NCBI GenBank assembly: GCA_930367205.1
Contig: OV884014.1
Span: 107,986,638-108,050,637 of the forward strand
Reading direction: 5' to 3'
DNA from: Acanthosoma haemorrhoidale
Taxonomy: Eukaryota; Arthropoda; Insecta; Hemiptera; Acanthosomatidae
Length of the DNA: 64,000 bases
The translations under genes were made by a program, and so were the position numbers. Below are positions 22,476-33,914 of the stretch, one piece after another (within the stretch, counting starts at the first letter, position 1; each line of letters starts with the position of its first letter). Below the pieces are notes generated by a model. That model searched no databases and was not told the origin of the DNA. It was given only the letters and a program-made list of their open reading frames with translations.

Positions 22476-23618
22476 CGGCAATGCACAGAGGTTGTTCTCG
22501 CTCCATCATTATCACACTGAGGTTCACACGCCCCAAATCCCATTTCATCTTATTATATAATATATGAATGTGCAATAGTATAACAGCGGTTCATCTTCAC
22601 ATCCCTGAACAGCCTGCTACTCAACACAATGACTAACATAACTTAATAATTATTCTATATAAATATGTTTATTTCTCACATTATTTTTAATATAACTTTA
22701 AAACTAGTGGAGTACTCAAGAGGAGGGTGGATCAGGTGAATATAACCCCTTAAGTATTACTTGAGCCTATATACAAATACTTTTGTATTTGGTGCAAGAA
22801 GAATTTAAGGTGAATTGGAAAGAAAAACAATATGGATCTCAAATAACAGATAACAGCACTTTCCGGCCTAAATTTTCCTCCAAGATAACTCAATCACTAA
22901 TAAAGTGAACGTGTTTTTACACAAAAAGCGTGATTATTTACACGTAGGATGGGGAAAATTGTTTTTAAATACAATATATAGACCCTTCTAAATCAGCACT
23001 GCTTTCTACTTTGTATACCTCCCCCCCCCCCCCAAAGAAACACTATAATTCTTCGCACGCAGCTGTTTAAAACTGTCCTGTAAAAATAACACTCGATTCA
23101 AAATTAGTAGAGAGTTCTCTAATACGGAAATAATCGGCAATGCTGCATTGTAAATACAAACACTAGTTAATGTGAATGTAGTGATATTTAAGTTTTTTTG
23201 AATCTACTATGTTTACAGATAACTGTTAATTAATCCAAAACAACAATTGCGGAGGTATAGTTTGAAGGAAAAAAAGGTCGGGGAATTCCGAAGTGGGGGT
23301 ATTATTGAATCGGCGAGATCCGTTGTCAGTAATTGTGGACGCGGATCTAATGAGGCGTCATTGAACGACACATATGAATAATGCAGCGGCATTTTGAATT
23401 CAATTATCCGTCCATTGCTGCCTTTCGAGTTAAAGCCCGTTTTTTTTATTCCGTGTGCCTGTTTTTATTCAACAAACAACATACCGTATGTATTGTTTTT
23501 ATTAAATTGATTTCAGTTTATAAAAGAAAATAAACAAAGCCTAAAAGGTTCAAAATGAGTGTAATGACAAAAAGAAGCGGAGGGATAATAATACTACTAT
23601 GGAAAAAAATAAATGAAA
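22476..23618. other. AT-rich DNA; enhancer-like block at about 23270-23430
   Basis: Includes a poly-C run of about 14 at 23022-23035. The block at about 23270-23430 is non-repetitive and contains GGCGAGATCCG, TGTGGACGCGGATC and CCGTCCATTGC words. It could be a conserved regulatory segment. No coding exon is seen. Confidence 0.3.
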
Positions 23619-23805
23619 TTTTTTTTTTAATTTTCAAAACCTCTTTATTACTTACAATGAACAAAAAATTATTGGATTACAATTAGCTCCCCGTACTGCA
23701 TACGCAGATGCATTCGAAGGAGTGCATAAATATGATACATTTCAATTTGTAGTAAAAAAGTCAAAAAGCACATCTACAACACTAGGTGATGAGGCTCACC
23801 TTCTG
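23619..23805 (-). mobile_element. 3' end of a jockey-like LINE, group C
   Basis: A poly-T of ten (23619-23628) is followed by sequence ending ACTAGGTGATGAGGCTCACC. The same ending occurs at 59028-59222 and, on the opposite strand, after the reverse transcriptase tail at 24385-24700 (GGTGAGCCCCATCACC). The minus-strand orientation therefore follows from the poly-A and the shared 3' untranslated region. The middle shares TACGCAGATGCATTCGAAGG with the 59-kb copy. No coding part remains. Confidence 0.7.
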
Positions 23806-24384
23806 CTTATAACCGTGAAAACACTAAAAAACTAAAAAGCTGGAAGAGAACGAAATGAGTTTTATATGTACTATGCATGTGGGCGTGGGAGACTGGACCA
23901 ATGAGCAGATCCGGAAACGGAAGATTCGGCCCAAGCGCGTCCTCTAGCGGCAGCACCCTACTGTTAGAAAGCCCAGTGGATTTAGACAGATGAGGTCACT
24001 TGTGTCCAGGCTGTGTCGAGGGAGCCCACATTCTTCCTATCCAACTCTACTGCTTACAACTTATTCAACAGTTAACTCACTTAGTCAGGACATTGTGTTT
24101 CTATGGATCCCGACCCGTCTATCTCTGGCACCCCATCTCTCAGAAATATATATTATAATGTTGAACTTATTAATTATTGTTGAAATCTATAACAAAACCT
24201 CATGGGATGTAGCAAAGACTTTTGCCAATTGTCCTACACCTGGTTGACTCCACAACCGACTACAGTATAGGCATTGAATTCTCCAATTATTGTTGAAAAT
24301 TACACTTAATATCACAAAGATACAACTTATAGCGCTTGCCAACACAAACGCCGGTGGTTGCACTTGACAGAAATGTCCACAGTG

Positions 24385-24633
24385 AATGCAATATGAATAA
24401 ATACTTCATACTTCATGATGCGAAAAGCGGTCCGACATACTTCTTTCGAGAAGTTGAAGAACGCTGACCTGCACCCGTTGCTTGGTGTGCCGTCGGTGGG
24501 TGAGTTCATCCGCCGGAGACACATTAAGTTTTTTGACTCGTTGCAGCACCTGACAAACCCAGTGTTTAACACTATGACCCCACCACCCCTTCCGCATCGA
24601 TGGCAACAGACTGTCGGGGAAAAATTAGGTTAA
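24385..24633 (+). pseudogene. Last ~75 codons of a jockey-type reverse transcriptase ORF (group C)
   Basis: The frame from 24415 reads MMRKAVRHTSFEKLKNADLH, then GEFIRRRHIKFFDSLQHLTN and TPPPLPHRWQQT before a stop at 24631-24633. It aligns in order with the tail of the group B protein at 6467-6996 (QRRHIEFFDSMKH and TPPPLPARSQ). Just upstream NKY can be read in another frame. A directly repeated ATACTTC at about 24400-24414 is a 7-bp duplication that accounts for the frame break. The fragment lacks all catalytic parts. Confidence 0.8.
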
Positions 24634-24700
24634 GAATTAGTATGTAAGTTAGTTTTAAGTTTAATCAAAAAGGTGAGCCCCATCACCTTTATTAGTCAGT
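24385..24700 (+). mobile_element. Jockey-like LINE, group C, terminal fragment
   Basis: The fragment holds the last part of a reverse transcriptase ORF (24385-24633) and the start of the 3' untranslated region with GGTGAGCCCCATCACC at about 24671-24686, which links it to the fragments at 23619 and 59028. The 5' limit is vague, near 24385. It lies opposite and close to the 23619 copy. No target duplication was found. Confidence 0.75.
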
Positions 24701-24724
24701 TTAGTCCAGTCACTTATAATGTAT

Positions 24725-26890
24725 ATCATTATACTTGTTTATTCATTATATAATTTTTATAAAATAACAAAACCTGTATATAATGTAGTGATGCTACAGG
24801 AAATACAAAATAATTTGTAAATAGATTCACCTGTGGATTTATAATTATCTGTAAATTTAAAAGGGCTATGGAAAAAAAAAAAATCAAGCGTTTTTTTGTG
24901 GTTGGATGTACTTAAGGAAGTGGGGGGGGGATTCAACCGATCAATTAATCTCATTTAGATAGTTCTACTTGCTCATCACTGATTAAAACCAAGAAATAAT
25001 GCCCACATAATGACAATTTCAGGAGACGCCAGTGTGCAGAGGGGAGAGACTGTTGCTGGTTCCTTACGGGAGTGAAAACAATGGCAATATTACTAACAGG
25101 AGTTACTCTAGACCAGGAGGGAAAAAAAAAGTCGTGTATTCTTTTGCAAACAGTTTAATTGTGAAATATTTACACTCGCACTGGATCGGTTGAGTAATTT
25201 TCCTCCTTTTTCCTAAAGTACTTAATATGTTAATATGTTATCCGTTTGATGAGAAAAATACGATTTCTAAAAACCTTATACGTGATAGAGTTATCAGAAT
25301 ATCTTACCAAGTTGTCATTATTGTCCCTTCTTTTGGGCAGTGTAATATGATAAAGGTAACTTATGAGAGCACAAGAAAAATTCCTTTAGAAAAATCGGGT
25401 TTTGTTTCTGAATTCGGCATTCAAAATTAGGGTTTTTCTAAAAAAATAAAAATAAAAGGTTTTCTAATCTACAGAAAAGGAGGACTAGGACTAGGATAAA
25501 CAGGGGACTATTACCATATTAACAAACTATATTAGAAGTCTTTATACTAATAGCCGAGGTTTAACTAATTGTGACAGTAGGCGAGCAGTCCCTAATTGAC
25601 AGGGCATGAGATAAGATATCGGGGGCCCTCAGGATAAGCAACTGTCATCCTTCACCTTCCAGGGCACCCTCATAGCTTCCTCCATTGATTTCTCACTCTC
25701 TCTGCTAACAGTCATTCAGTGATTCCTTTACGAAGAGAAGACGCCATGGACTCAAATCTCCTCCCTTTAGGGAACACAATGGAAGCAGGGCTTAATACTC
25801 AGACCATCTACGCACAAGATATGTCTTCCCGATATCCCGGTTATTTGGATCACTGTTCTTCCAGGACACAACTACTTTATATTTAGTCACCAGTTGACGT
25901 CTCATATACTAGGCTCCTCCTGGGGACAATATTTCTTTGCCTCATATATTTTACTTTAGCCTACTCCCGGAATACCGGAGTATAGCATCACGTCTGTGTG
26001 ACCTTCAGGCCCTTCCAACAAGGCTGTAATTCGACCGTTCCATTCATTGATACACCACCCTCAGGAATTCTATCCCAGTAGGAATTTTGTTCCTTAAAAC
26101 CCTCCTATTCCCACAAAGTATCACCAAACATACGATTGGTAACATACGAATTATTTATCTGTTTGGATCATGTTTAACAATCAATATCTACCTATATTAA
26201 GTTGGTATCGGTCCCCTTGGATAGTTAGGAGAAAACTAGAGGTTATCCGAACCAAAACTTAATCTTCAAACCGGTACGGACTTAAATGCAAGTTAGAACA
26301 AATTAGAAAGTCAGCCTTCAAATTAATTGGAAGAAATATTCATGGGCTATTGAGTCATTGTCTAATGTAAGCTACAACACGATCTATCTTTAATAGACGT
26401 AGATGAAGTTAGTATAGTCGATGCATACGCATGCATTAATATTCAAGGGACACTCCTTTTTACATTTTATGGCTACCTATTTTAGACCTTGTCGGAGCCA
26501 CGATGAAAATTAAGGCAAGCGCAATCCCCACCCCACTATCAACAAGCTGAATATATACAGATTAATCATTTTAATAATTCCCATTGTAAGATTTAAAATA
26601 TGGAAATATCATCTATCGAATATTAAAAATTATCCACTAAAGAAATATCATCTTTAAGTGGTTATATATTTCATAATAATCCAAAAAACTTGACTCACAC
26701 AAGGAATACGCCCAAAAAATAAATGGGTCAGAGATTACGAAACTATCTACGCTGTGAAAAAACAAACACCGCTCTTATCTTTGAGGGCCCCATATTGAAT
26801 GTACAGTACGCTTTCACGTTTTCAAGCAACGTATAAACATTTGTTATCTCTGTGGCTGTGGAGAAATAGTGGATAAGTCGGCTTAACCTT
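24725..26890. other. No supported gene
   Basis: AT-rich with a poly-G run of ten near 24922-24931. The stretch at about 25590-26060 is less AT-rich but shows no family, splice pattern or repeat partner that I can name. The 67-codon frame at 25227-25430 is not supported. Confidence 0.4.
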
Positions 26891-26894
26891 AAAA

Positions 26895-26962
26895 TGTTAT
26901 AGTTGGGAGAGCGCGTGGCCAGAGGTCAGCAGGTCCTGGGTTCATACCCCGGCCGTGTGAGA
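26895..26962 (+). repeat. tRNA-like remnant (SINE head or tRNA pseudogene)
   Basis: ATAGTTGGGAGAGCGCG resembles the D-arm and Pol III A box, and GGGTTCATACCCC resembles the T-arm and B box. They are about 35-40 bp apart, as in a tRNA. The T stem pairs (CTGGG with CCCGG). The sequences expected to form the acceptor stem do not pair (TTAAAATG against GGCCGTGTG), so a working tRNA is unlikely. A tRNA-derived SINE with a lost body is the likeliest reading. Confidence 0.55.
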
Positions 26963-27135
26963 ATGTCTCTTGCTATTTAGCAGCATGAACATGAACTATA
27001 AAGTTTATAGTTATATACTTTATACTTTCGATTGACAAGTTGCTTACTCGGGCCCAGTTAGCCTCAGTCATCTGCGGAGTTTTCGACGATGAGCTCTTTC
27101 CATTCCCAACTCTTGAGTCTTATTGATCCAGTATA

Positions 27136-27245
27136 CACAGGTGGTTTGAAAAGTTTCCGACCTCAACATGAAGAAGATAATAAAATAAACAAAAGCTAGT
27201 GAAATAAAAGCTTTGTTAGGTCGGAAACTTTTCAGACCGCCCTCG
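27136..27245. mobile_element. Mariner-derived MITE, 110 bp, flanked by TA
   Basis: The element has 28-bp inverted ends: the left contains TGAAAAGTTTCCGACCT and the right contains its exact complement AGGTCGGAAACTTTTCA. The outer 11 bp differ at five positions. It is bounded by TA at 27134-27135 and 27246-27247, the target of Tc1/mariner elements. The core is only about 54 bp and AT-rich. A second, right-truncated copy lies at 60195-60289. An autonomous mariner with the same ends would be needed for mobility; none is in the window. Confidence 0.92.
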
Positions 27246-27249
27246 TACG

Positions 27250-28925
27250 TATTGTATCAAAAGTCTGTTTGAATGTTAATTATTAGCTCCTTTTGACTGG
27301 TTGAATCATTTCCCCCCGTTTTCTTAAATTAGTTAAGTAAATCACTTAAAATTAGAAACGTTTAGTAATAAAAATGAACAATTATGAAAAAAATTTCAGC
27401 TTTGAAAATACTATAGTAATATCTATAAAAAAAAGTGGTTTTCTGGCTCATTTTGACAAAAATTTATTATTACTGGTAATGGAGCAAAAACAGTTTTTAG
27501 GGGGGGTGCACGTAGCACGTGATGTTTCTAACGGCTGCACTGTGGTTTTGTTAAAGAGATAAACTACATAGTTTAACTTAATGAATTCACTTTTGTATGT
27601 CAGTGTGTTCTTAGCAGCAGACGTTAAATGCGAACTACACTGCATCAGACCTTAGGGGTTCCACGTCCAAAGAGTGTGAAGGTATGAAGGTAAATGTGAA
27701 TAAGTATTAAAGACACCGAAATATATATTAGATAGTGCAACATTTGTATGGGCAAGAATAAGAAAAGCCCACAGCTGTGTAGTGTGTTTCATTGCCACAG
27801 CGCACATGAGCACGGATTGGCGACAACTCTACTTCCGCCGTTTAATTTCTTCTATCTCGCTGTGATATCGCCACCTTTCTGAATACTAATTGCTCCAATG
27901 TAACCGTTGTCGGCATTACAATGATATTTAGGGAAGTAAAGACGCCACGGAAAACACCAAACATATTTTTCAGTCTAAACTATTATTCGAAATGTGCATA
28001 AATGATTAGTAATATGTTTTTAATAATGATTCGAGTTATGAACATGCAAAAAAATTGGTAATTTCCTGTTTAGAAAAGTTCAGCCTAATTTATTCGTGTC
28101 GATATTAACAACTTAGTGATACGATAAAGATTAAATAACAATGATAAAAAACGGTACCGATTATTTTGCAGGCTAACGCCTCTTCTGGTTCGCCTCTCGT
28201 TAGTTTTGCCTTTCTGTTTTCAAGAATCAACAATGGAAGACATTTTCGTGTAATTAATTCTTATTTAACATTCAACTGTATAACTGAAGAGTTAAAATTA
28301 TTAAAACAAGTAACATTGATGAAAACCGTGGAAAAATAAGCAACAAACCCAACCGGGAATCGGTTTAAAAGGATTGGACAAATGCGGGAAAAGAGCCAAG
28401 CTAATAAAGCTAAGTAATTCATAAATGTTCGCCCCCCCCCATGCAAACATTTTTATTATATCCTCGTTTGCGGCAGACAGGGCTAATGGACGAGCGGCCC
28501 TTCGCATTTGGTCGGGGGCCAAAGAGTCCGCTGCCTTTGTGGACTACGCAAGTGTGTTCAGTCAAAGCATTATAGTCAATGCTAAGCCAATTATTAGTAC
28601 CTTTGCACTTAACTCAAATGTCTACTAAGATATGTTTTAGTCATCCAGTTGTCACAACACATACAAGTATTGCTCTATGATGGAATCAACAAGGGTTGCA
28701 GTGTCATCACTTTTAGATTAACATATTCACCAAATGATTGCTTAGTCAAGTACGAAACAGGATAAATCCAAAATAGACAAATATTAAAGTTTATTAATAG
28801 TGAGTTATTATTGATCCTTATATTTTGGAGTAGTCAAAAATCTCGAAATCAACTTTTTTTTTGGCACAGGTATACACTGCTGAGAATTATTTCGGCTTTC
28901 AATTATTTTTTAATTAATATTAATC
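27250..28925. other. No supported gene
   Basis: AT-rich. At about 28425-28570 there is a GC-richer block with frames on both strands (a 73-codon minus frame and a 67-codon plus frame), starting at a poly-C run at 28432-28440. Neither translation is recognised. Confidence 0.4.
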
Positions 28926-28929
28926 GTTT

Positions 28930-29290
28930 TGAGTGGTAAGGGATGTCACTGGGGGATTTCGGTGTGGAGAGTAATTTCTTCGAGGGCAGACATAATGCTC
29001 TACGATGTTCTCTGGTCAACAATTCGCTTCACCAAATCTTCTTCGAACAGTTTCTGTACATGTTCCTACTCCCCGGGTTGTACGAAGAAGTTGAGCAGTC
29101 TCAGCAGCAGTTGAAAACGGATTCCCATGTGTGTGTAGTACAATACACCGGTCATCTCTTGGCTCTGTCACTCGCGGTTGACTTGAAGAATTGCACAAAC
29201 CTGTCTCTCAGTAACGTATAATTTGAGGTAAACCCAATGCACCCGCTGCATATCTTTGGCTTCGATCGTCTTCCACTAAAGCAACAACTC
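28930..29290 (-). pseudogene. Tc1-like transposase, N-terminal part, inactivated
   Basis: On the minus strand one frame gives VVALVEDDRSQRYAAGALGL, then PRDDRCIVLHTHGNPFSTAA and TCTETVRRRFGEANC. This is the paired HTH DNA-binding region of insect Tc1-like transposases: the first HTH with the SQR.AA.ALG type motif, then the RDDR basic block and the second HTH ending T.RRR..EA. There are stops within it (after RY and after NC), and the catalytic DDE part is not found nearby. It is an old 5' fragment of a Tc1/mariner-superfamily element. Inverted ends were not found. The 60-codon frame at 29016-29198 is part of it. Confidence 0.82.
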
Positions 29291-32200
29291 GACTGTCAAA
29301 ACCATTTTTAAAAATTTAAATTAAAAAAAAAAACTTAAACAAATACCTAAATTTTCAAATAATTTTTTTGTAGATTTAACGGGGGTTTCCTTCATATTTG
29401 TAGCACCTTATCACTGAAAACGTTTAATATTAATAAACAAATAATTTAAAGCAGAATTTCCACTTCGATTTGGTCCAGGCAAAAATATCAGTTAGCTAGA
29501 CAGTGATGTGAAATTACCCTGGGTTATAAACCAGTAGATATTTCTGTCACTTGAAGCGTTCTTTCTTTTCAAAGTAAACGTTTGTACAAAGGAAAAATTG
29601 CCCCAGTTACGCCATTATAACTAACAACTACACACGATTTTCATTAGTTTAATGTTTAAGGATGGGCTATTCAAGAGATAAGATGGCTGGAGACGGAACA
29701 AAGTTAATCTTTCTTCCAGCATTAGTTATACTGAAGGAAAATTCAAACTTTATGTTCAAATTTAGTGTTTTTAGAACATTTAACGTAGTAAAACCTATAT
29801 AGCTACTGCACTTATCCATCGTAATTAATTTAATTAATTCGTTGGTTTGTCAATATTTTTATTTCCTCTCCAACACCGATTCACATTAATGAGCAATTCC
29901 TGTCGACTTAGAGGCTGGAATAATCAAACTGCAATAAGTAAAAAAGCGTCTAATGTTTTGTAACTATGATAACAACAAATTCGCATTCGCAAACATAAAC
30001 TATAATGAAAAAGATATTTAACTACCAACATTTTATGTTGAAGTTTGATGGCCGTCAATCAATGTGCGGAACAGAGAAAATACCGTCAGCCGTCTTTGTG
30101 GCCTTCTAAATCACTCGACTAAGGAGAAAATCGATTATTTAGATCCAAAGAAAAAATGTATCGATGTATACATCAAAATTATATTGTATATTTTTAACGT
30201 TGTTTCATGGATTTTAATGTATACTATTGTTTTAAATCTTTGGTCACACATTGAGATTTACGATTTTTTGTGTCATTTTGAAAATGGGAGTGTGAGCTAC
30301 ACGTCACTAACTTGAGGGTATAAAGCTAAAATAGACTTTTCCTTGCAACCTTAAGCACTGGACTCTAATAATATCCCGTGATTTTACAATGGAGGACACT
30401 TAGGTGTGTTAAGTTGCCAGCTTTCGATGGACACCAAAGAGATTATTAAAAAAAAAGCAATGCTGACAAAGTTGTAGACTCGACTAGCCGAGGTCGCTTA
30501 CCCTGAAAAATATTTTGCCTGGGCAGGTGCTTTAGGGGAAAATATTTACTGTTGAGCCGAGTGAGAGAAGTTTTAAAGAAAAAAAGCTGTAGAAAGAAGT
30601 AAACAGTACGTGATGGCTCGCCAATAGTCATGGGACAAGGAGAGAAAACAGCGGTTGAGCAGTATCGGGAGAAATAATGCAGACTCCGCAACCAGATTTG
30701 AAATGAAATCCGACAGACAGCCTCCTGAATTATGGCAACAGCTGACCGGGCACTGCCTCCTGGATCCCCTGTCGTATCCCGTATTCAGGCACCACCTGCC
30801 GTCTGCATAATGCCGTCTCGATATTAGTACATGCGGCCTTGACGAATGGGCAAGCTAATAGTCACCGCTGTGCATTGTCCTATTCACAATAGTCCATATT
30901 GTAATCAATAATCACGGTATATTAGATTAATCATGACCGCTTGTAATATATTGCAATAAGTAAACCGGATATAAAAGCAGCCACTATTTGGGAGGCCACG
31001 TACTTAGGATCGCCGATTGCAGTGTAACTTCTATGCTCAAACTAGATCGAAAACATTATCACCAGTAAAATCTACGATAATCAACTCCATTGTTTGTTTT
31101 TTTACAAGAGTGTTTGACTTCATCACACATCATTTGACTTTTTTGAAGATTGAACGTGGATTATCTGAAGATACAAATACCTTTAGACCCTTCAAGGAAA
31201 GTACCTAATTTAAAAAAATTATCTTTACACCATATGTTTGATATTATCGTAAAACTAAGAAGAGTTATGAGGGTTTAAGTGTAATTCAAGAAATTTCGCT
31301 CCATGGGGAATCTAGTCATATACAGTTTATTTTTTGGCTGCCAGGAGTATTTTTAGGGAAAAAGATAACTTATAAGTGTACCCGAGTAAGTTAAATTTAA
31401 ATTAGAAAAAATAAGATTAGTTCTTAGAAATTGACTATGTAAGAATGGGCAAAATGCAGGTGTCCTATACCAACTGGCATGAAGAAGGGTTTATAGTACT
31501 AGGAAGATTAGGAAGGCAGACAGGGTGGTATACAGAATACCATTAGTGTCACGTCCACTTGGTTCTAAGGAGGTGTCAAAAATACTTTTTTAACACACAC
31601 AAGTGAAATACCGCACTTTTTGTCAGCGCTGTTGTATTTATGATCGAGCTACTAGAAGGAGAGGGGATGAAGATAATTTACGCTTTAAATAAAGCAGATA
31701 TGAAAGGACTCGCTCTCAAATCTAGCGTGGCCGATCTCGAGATACGAGCTGTCTTTTTCCAAGGGTGACTCCGACAAGGGATCTTTGACGACCTCTTGGG
31801 CGACGGTACAGGGTGGAGGTCTCATCTGGGGGGGGGGGGTATTGGCCTCGAAGTTTGACCTATCATCAATGAACACATCGCTGTAATAATGTAAGCATAT
31901 CTTTTAATAGTTAGTCAATAAAATAAATGTAATATTTTCAAAATTTGAATTCATGCTATTTACATTAATTTCATCCGATATTTTCAAAATGTATTAAATT
32001 TAATTAAATCTTATTTTCACTATGTACGCCCAAAATTTGATAAATAAGTCAAATTTATTAGTAGTAATAATAATTAAATTACATCCCATTAAATAAAATA
32101 TTTTAATTATTCAGCTTGGGCGTAGAGGCGTGGGACTGAGGTTGAGATATAATAATATATTGGTATTCATATATGCAAATAAAATAAATTCCCAAAACAT

Positions 32201-33096
32201 AGGAGAATACAAATCATTTTTAGGTATTTGTACATATTTTTCTAGTTCCACTCATGCAGAAATTGAATTATTTATGATAATCATACCGGATAGGCACAAC
32301 AGGCAGACACAAATTTCAAAAATGGAGTTTTTATTTCTGTTTTTTTTTTCTCGCCATCGGCAAGAAGAACATTGACACATGTTTGAATTGGCACTTGCCA
32401 AATATTTTCCAGCCTTGTACCAACGAAAACAGTTACATCAAAATCAGCGTGCCATAGCATCTCCTGCAAGTGGATTGATTGATGCTATAAGGAGTATCCT
32501 GTAGTTTAAATCAATAAATTACTACATAGGACAAACAACTATTTCTCCGTAAGATACAAACTGTGGACTGTCTTCTCAGACCTTCCATTAATAGACTATG
32601 GAGTACGAGTGGTATTTTGAGAAATATGTCTTCTCTAAAGGTGGTGAGCCATGTACGCTCGAGTGTGCCATCAGGCTTGATACTCGGTCAACTTTGGTCT
32701 GTTGACTGTAATTCGTAGTTTGAATGGTTAGGGTTTCTCTAGTTATTAATTAACAATTTAAATTAATGTCATTATTCCAAGAGGTGGCTGTACCTGAAAT
32801 ATTGACAAGTGGAAAGGGAAATGTTGATAATTAGTGTGACACGAGGAGAGAGTGATCAAGAGCGACACTGCAAGAGTAAGCAAGCACTCAATGGCTGCTA
32901 CACTCAACCCGATACCATCTAGCAACACTTTCCTTTTAAAAAGACTTTTAAAGTTCTCCCTTCGACCATTTCACATTTGCATAGTACACAAAATTTACCA
33001 ATGGAGTCACGAATTTAGCGTCACAGGAAACTACTTCCGTACGGAATTCGTGAATTTGATTTATTAAAAAGTATTTTATTCTAAATTTTCTAAATA
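29291..33096. other. No supported gene apart from one weak exon candidate
   Basis: AT-rich, with a TATAAAAG string on the plus strand at 30970-30977 and no good initiator. A possible exon at 31685-31880 is listed separately. The frame at 30446-30691 on the minus strand has no known similarity. Confidence 0.4.
31685..31880 (-). CDS. Candidate exon of unknown gene, acceptor-bounded, ending in a stop
   Basis: On the minus strand a pyrimidine-rich TTACATTATTACAG acceptor (AG at 31882-31881) is followed by a frame of 64 codons to a TAA. It includes DVFIDDRSNFEANT, AQEVVKDPLSESPLEKDSSY and LEIGHARF. Codons favour G or C at the third position, unlike the background. An acidic SSYLEI tail could be a phosphotyrosine-type motif, but that is speculation. 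A run of about 13 C in the coding strand near 31830 makes the frame uncertain. The phase does not follow directly from Dok-7 exon 2, where the required reading would hit a stop. It may be a terminal exon of another transcript or chance. Confidence 0.22.
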
Positions 33097-33914
33097 ATTC
33101 CTTTATTGTGCTACAATTACAATCTGCCTTTTATAAGGCAATAAGTAATTAAGATAAATGATCTCATTCATACAATATTTACAGTTCATCATTCACTCGC
33201 TCATTCATACAATTTTTACAGACAGCCCAGAGACCCCCCAAATCCACCGCGAAGAGGAAGCGGAGTCTTGGGAAGTCCCCCACGCTCCTCCGTCAGCCGC
33301 GTCACCAGATACTAGCCAGTGGAGGCTGGCCAAGAGCGCGAGAGCCACAGACGCTCAGGACATGATTGGAGAAACTGGCCATTGCCAGGACTCCCACTGT
33401 CACGCGTTTATAGCAGGTCACGAGGCCACTGCCGTTTCAGTCTCCAAGGAGGATTATAGGGATGAGTGGCGCAGTGCAATGACTGTGCTACAGGATTAGG
33501 GTGGTTGGAAAGGCTACTGTGGAATTTCGTAAACTTGGAAGGGATAAGTTCTAGAATGTAGGGTATATTAAGGTCGTTATGAAGGGTTTTGTTGCTGACA
33601 TAATAAGGGGCATTTACTATTGTTCTCAGGACTTTTGATTGAAAGGATGGGATACGCTTGATGTTCGATTTTTTTGCTGTCCCCCATAGCTCTATTCCGT
33701 ATGTCCAGATTGGTTTAAGTATAACTTTGTAGATTAGTAGTTTATTTTCTATTGAGAGATGGGATGTCCTTTGAAGTAGTCTGTACAGTTGTCCAAAGCG
33801 TCTGTTTAGTTCTTGTCTTTTTAGTCTCGTATGTGGGTTCCAGGTCAGTCGTTTGTCAAGATTAAAGAAATACTTAAGTTCATACAGTCCCGGCTCTATT
33901 AATGTCTGGTCTAT
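33097..33914 (-). mobile_element. Jockey-like LINE, group A, longest copy in the window
   Basis: On the minus strand, with the 3' end at about 33097 (ATTCCTTTATTGTGC, i.e. GCACAATAAAGGAAT at the RNA end) and 5' truncation at about 33914. It extends about 80 bp further upstream than the 42.3-kb copy. The 3' half is the tail of the ORF and untranslated region and the rest is reverse transcriptase. A clear target duplication was not found. The plus-strand frame at 33158-33499 is antisense to it and not a gene. Confidence 0.88.
33490..33914 (-). pseudogene. C-terminal part of jockey-type reverse transcriptase (group A)
   Basis: From 33914 downward the frame starts LIEPGLYELKYFFNLDKRLT, continues into the WNPH block, then follows the same protein as the copy at 42696-43064: NRRFGQLYRLLQRTSHLS, PIWTYGIELWGTAKKS and RIQSF. 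The W-rich IWTYGIELWG and RIQSFQ..VLR blocks are typical of jockey-clade ORF2 after the polymerase palm. Small substitutions and frame breaks relative to the 42.7-kb copy make it non-coding. The active-site part is lost by truncation. Confidence 0.8.

Noticed and set aside
33158..33499. 113-codon plus-strand frame
   Set aside because: Antisense to a jockey LINE fragment whose 3' end and reverse transcriptase are on the minus strand; similar antisense frames occur in the copies at 51917-52213 and 55442-55763.
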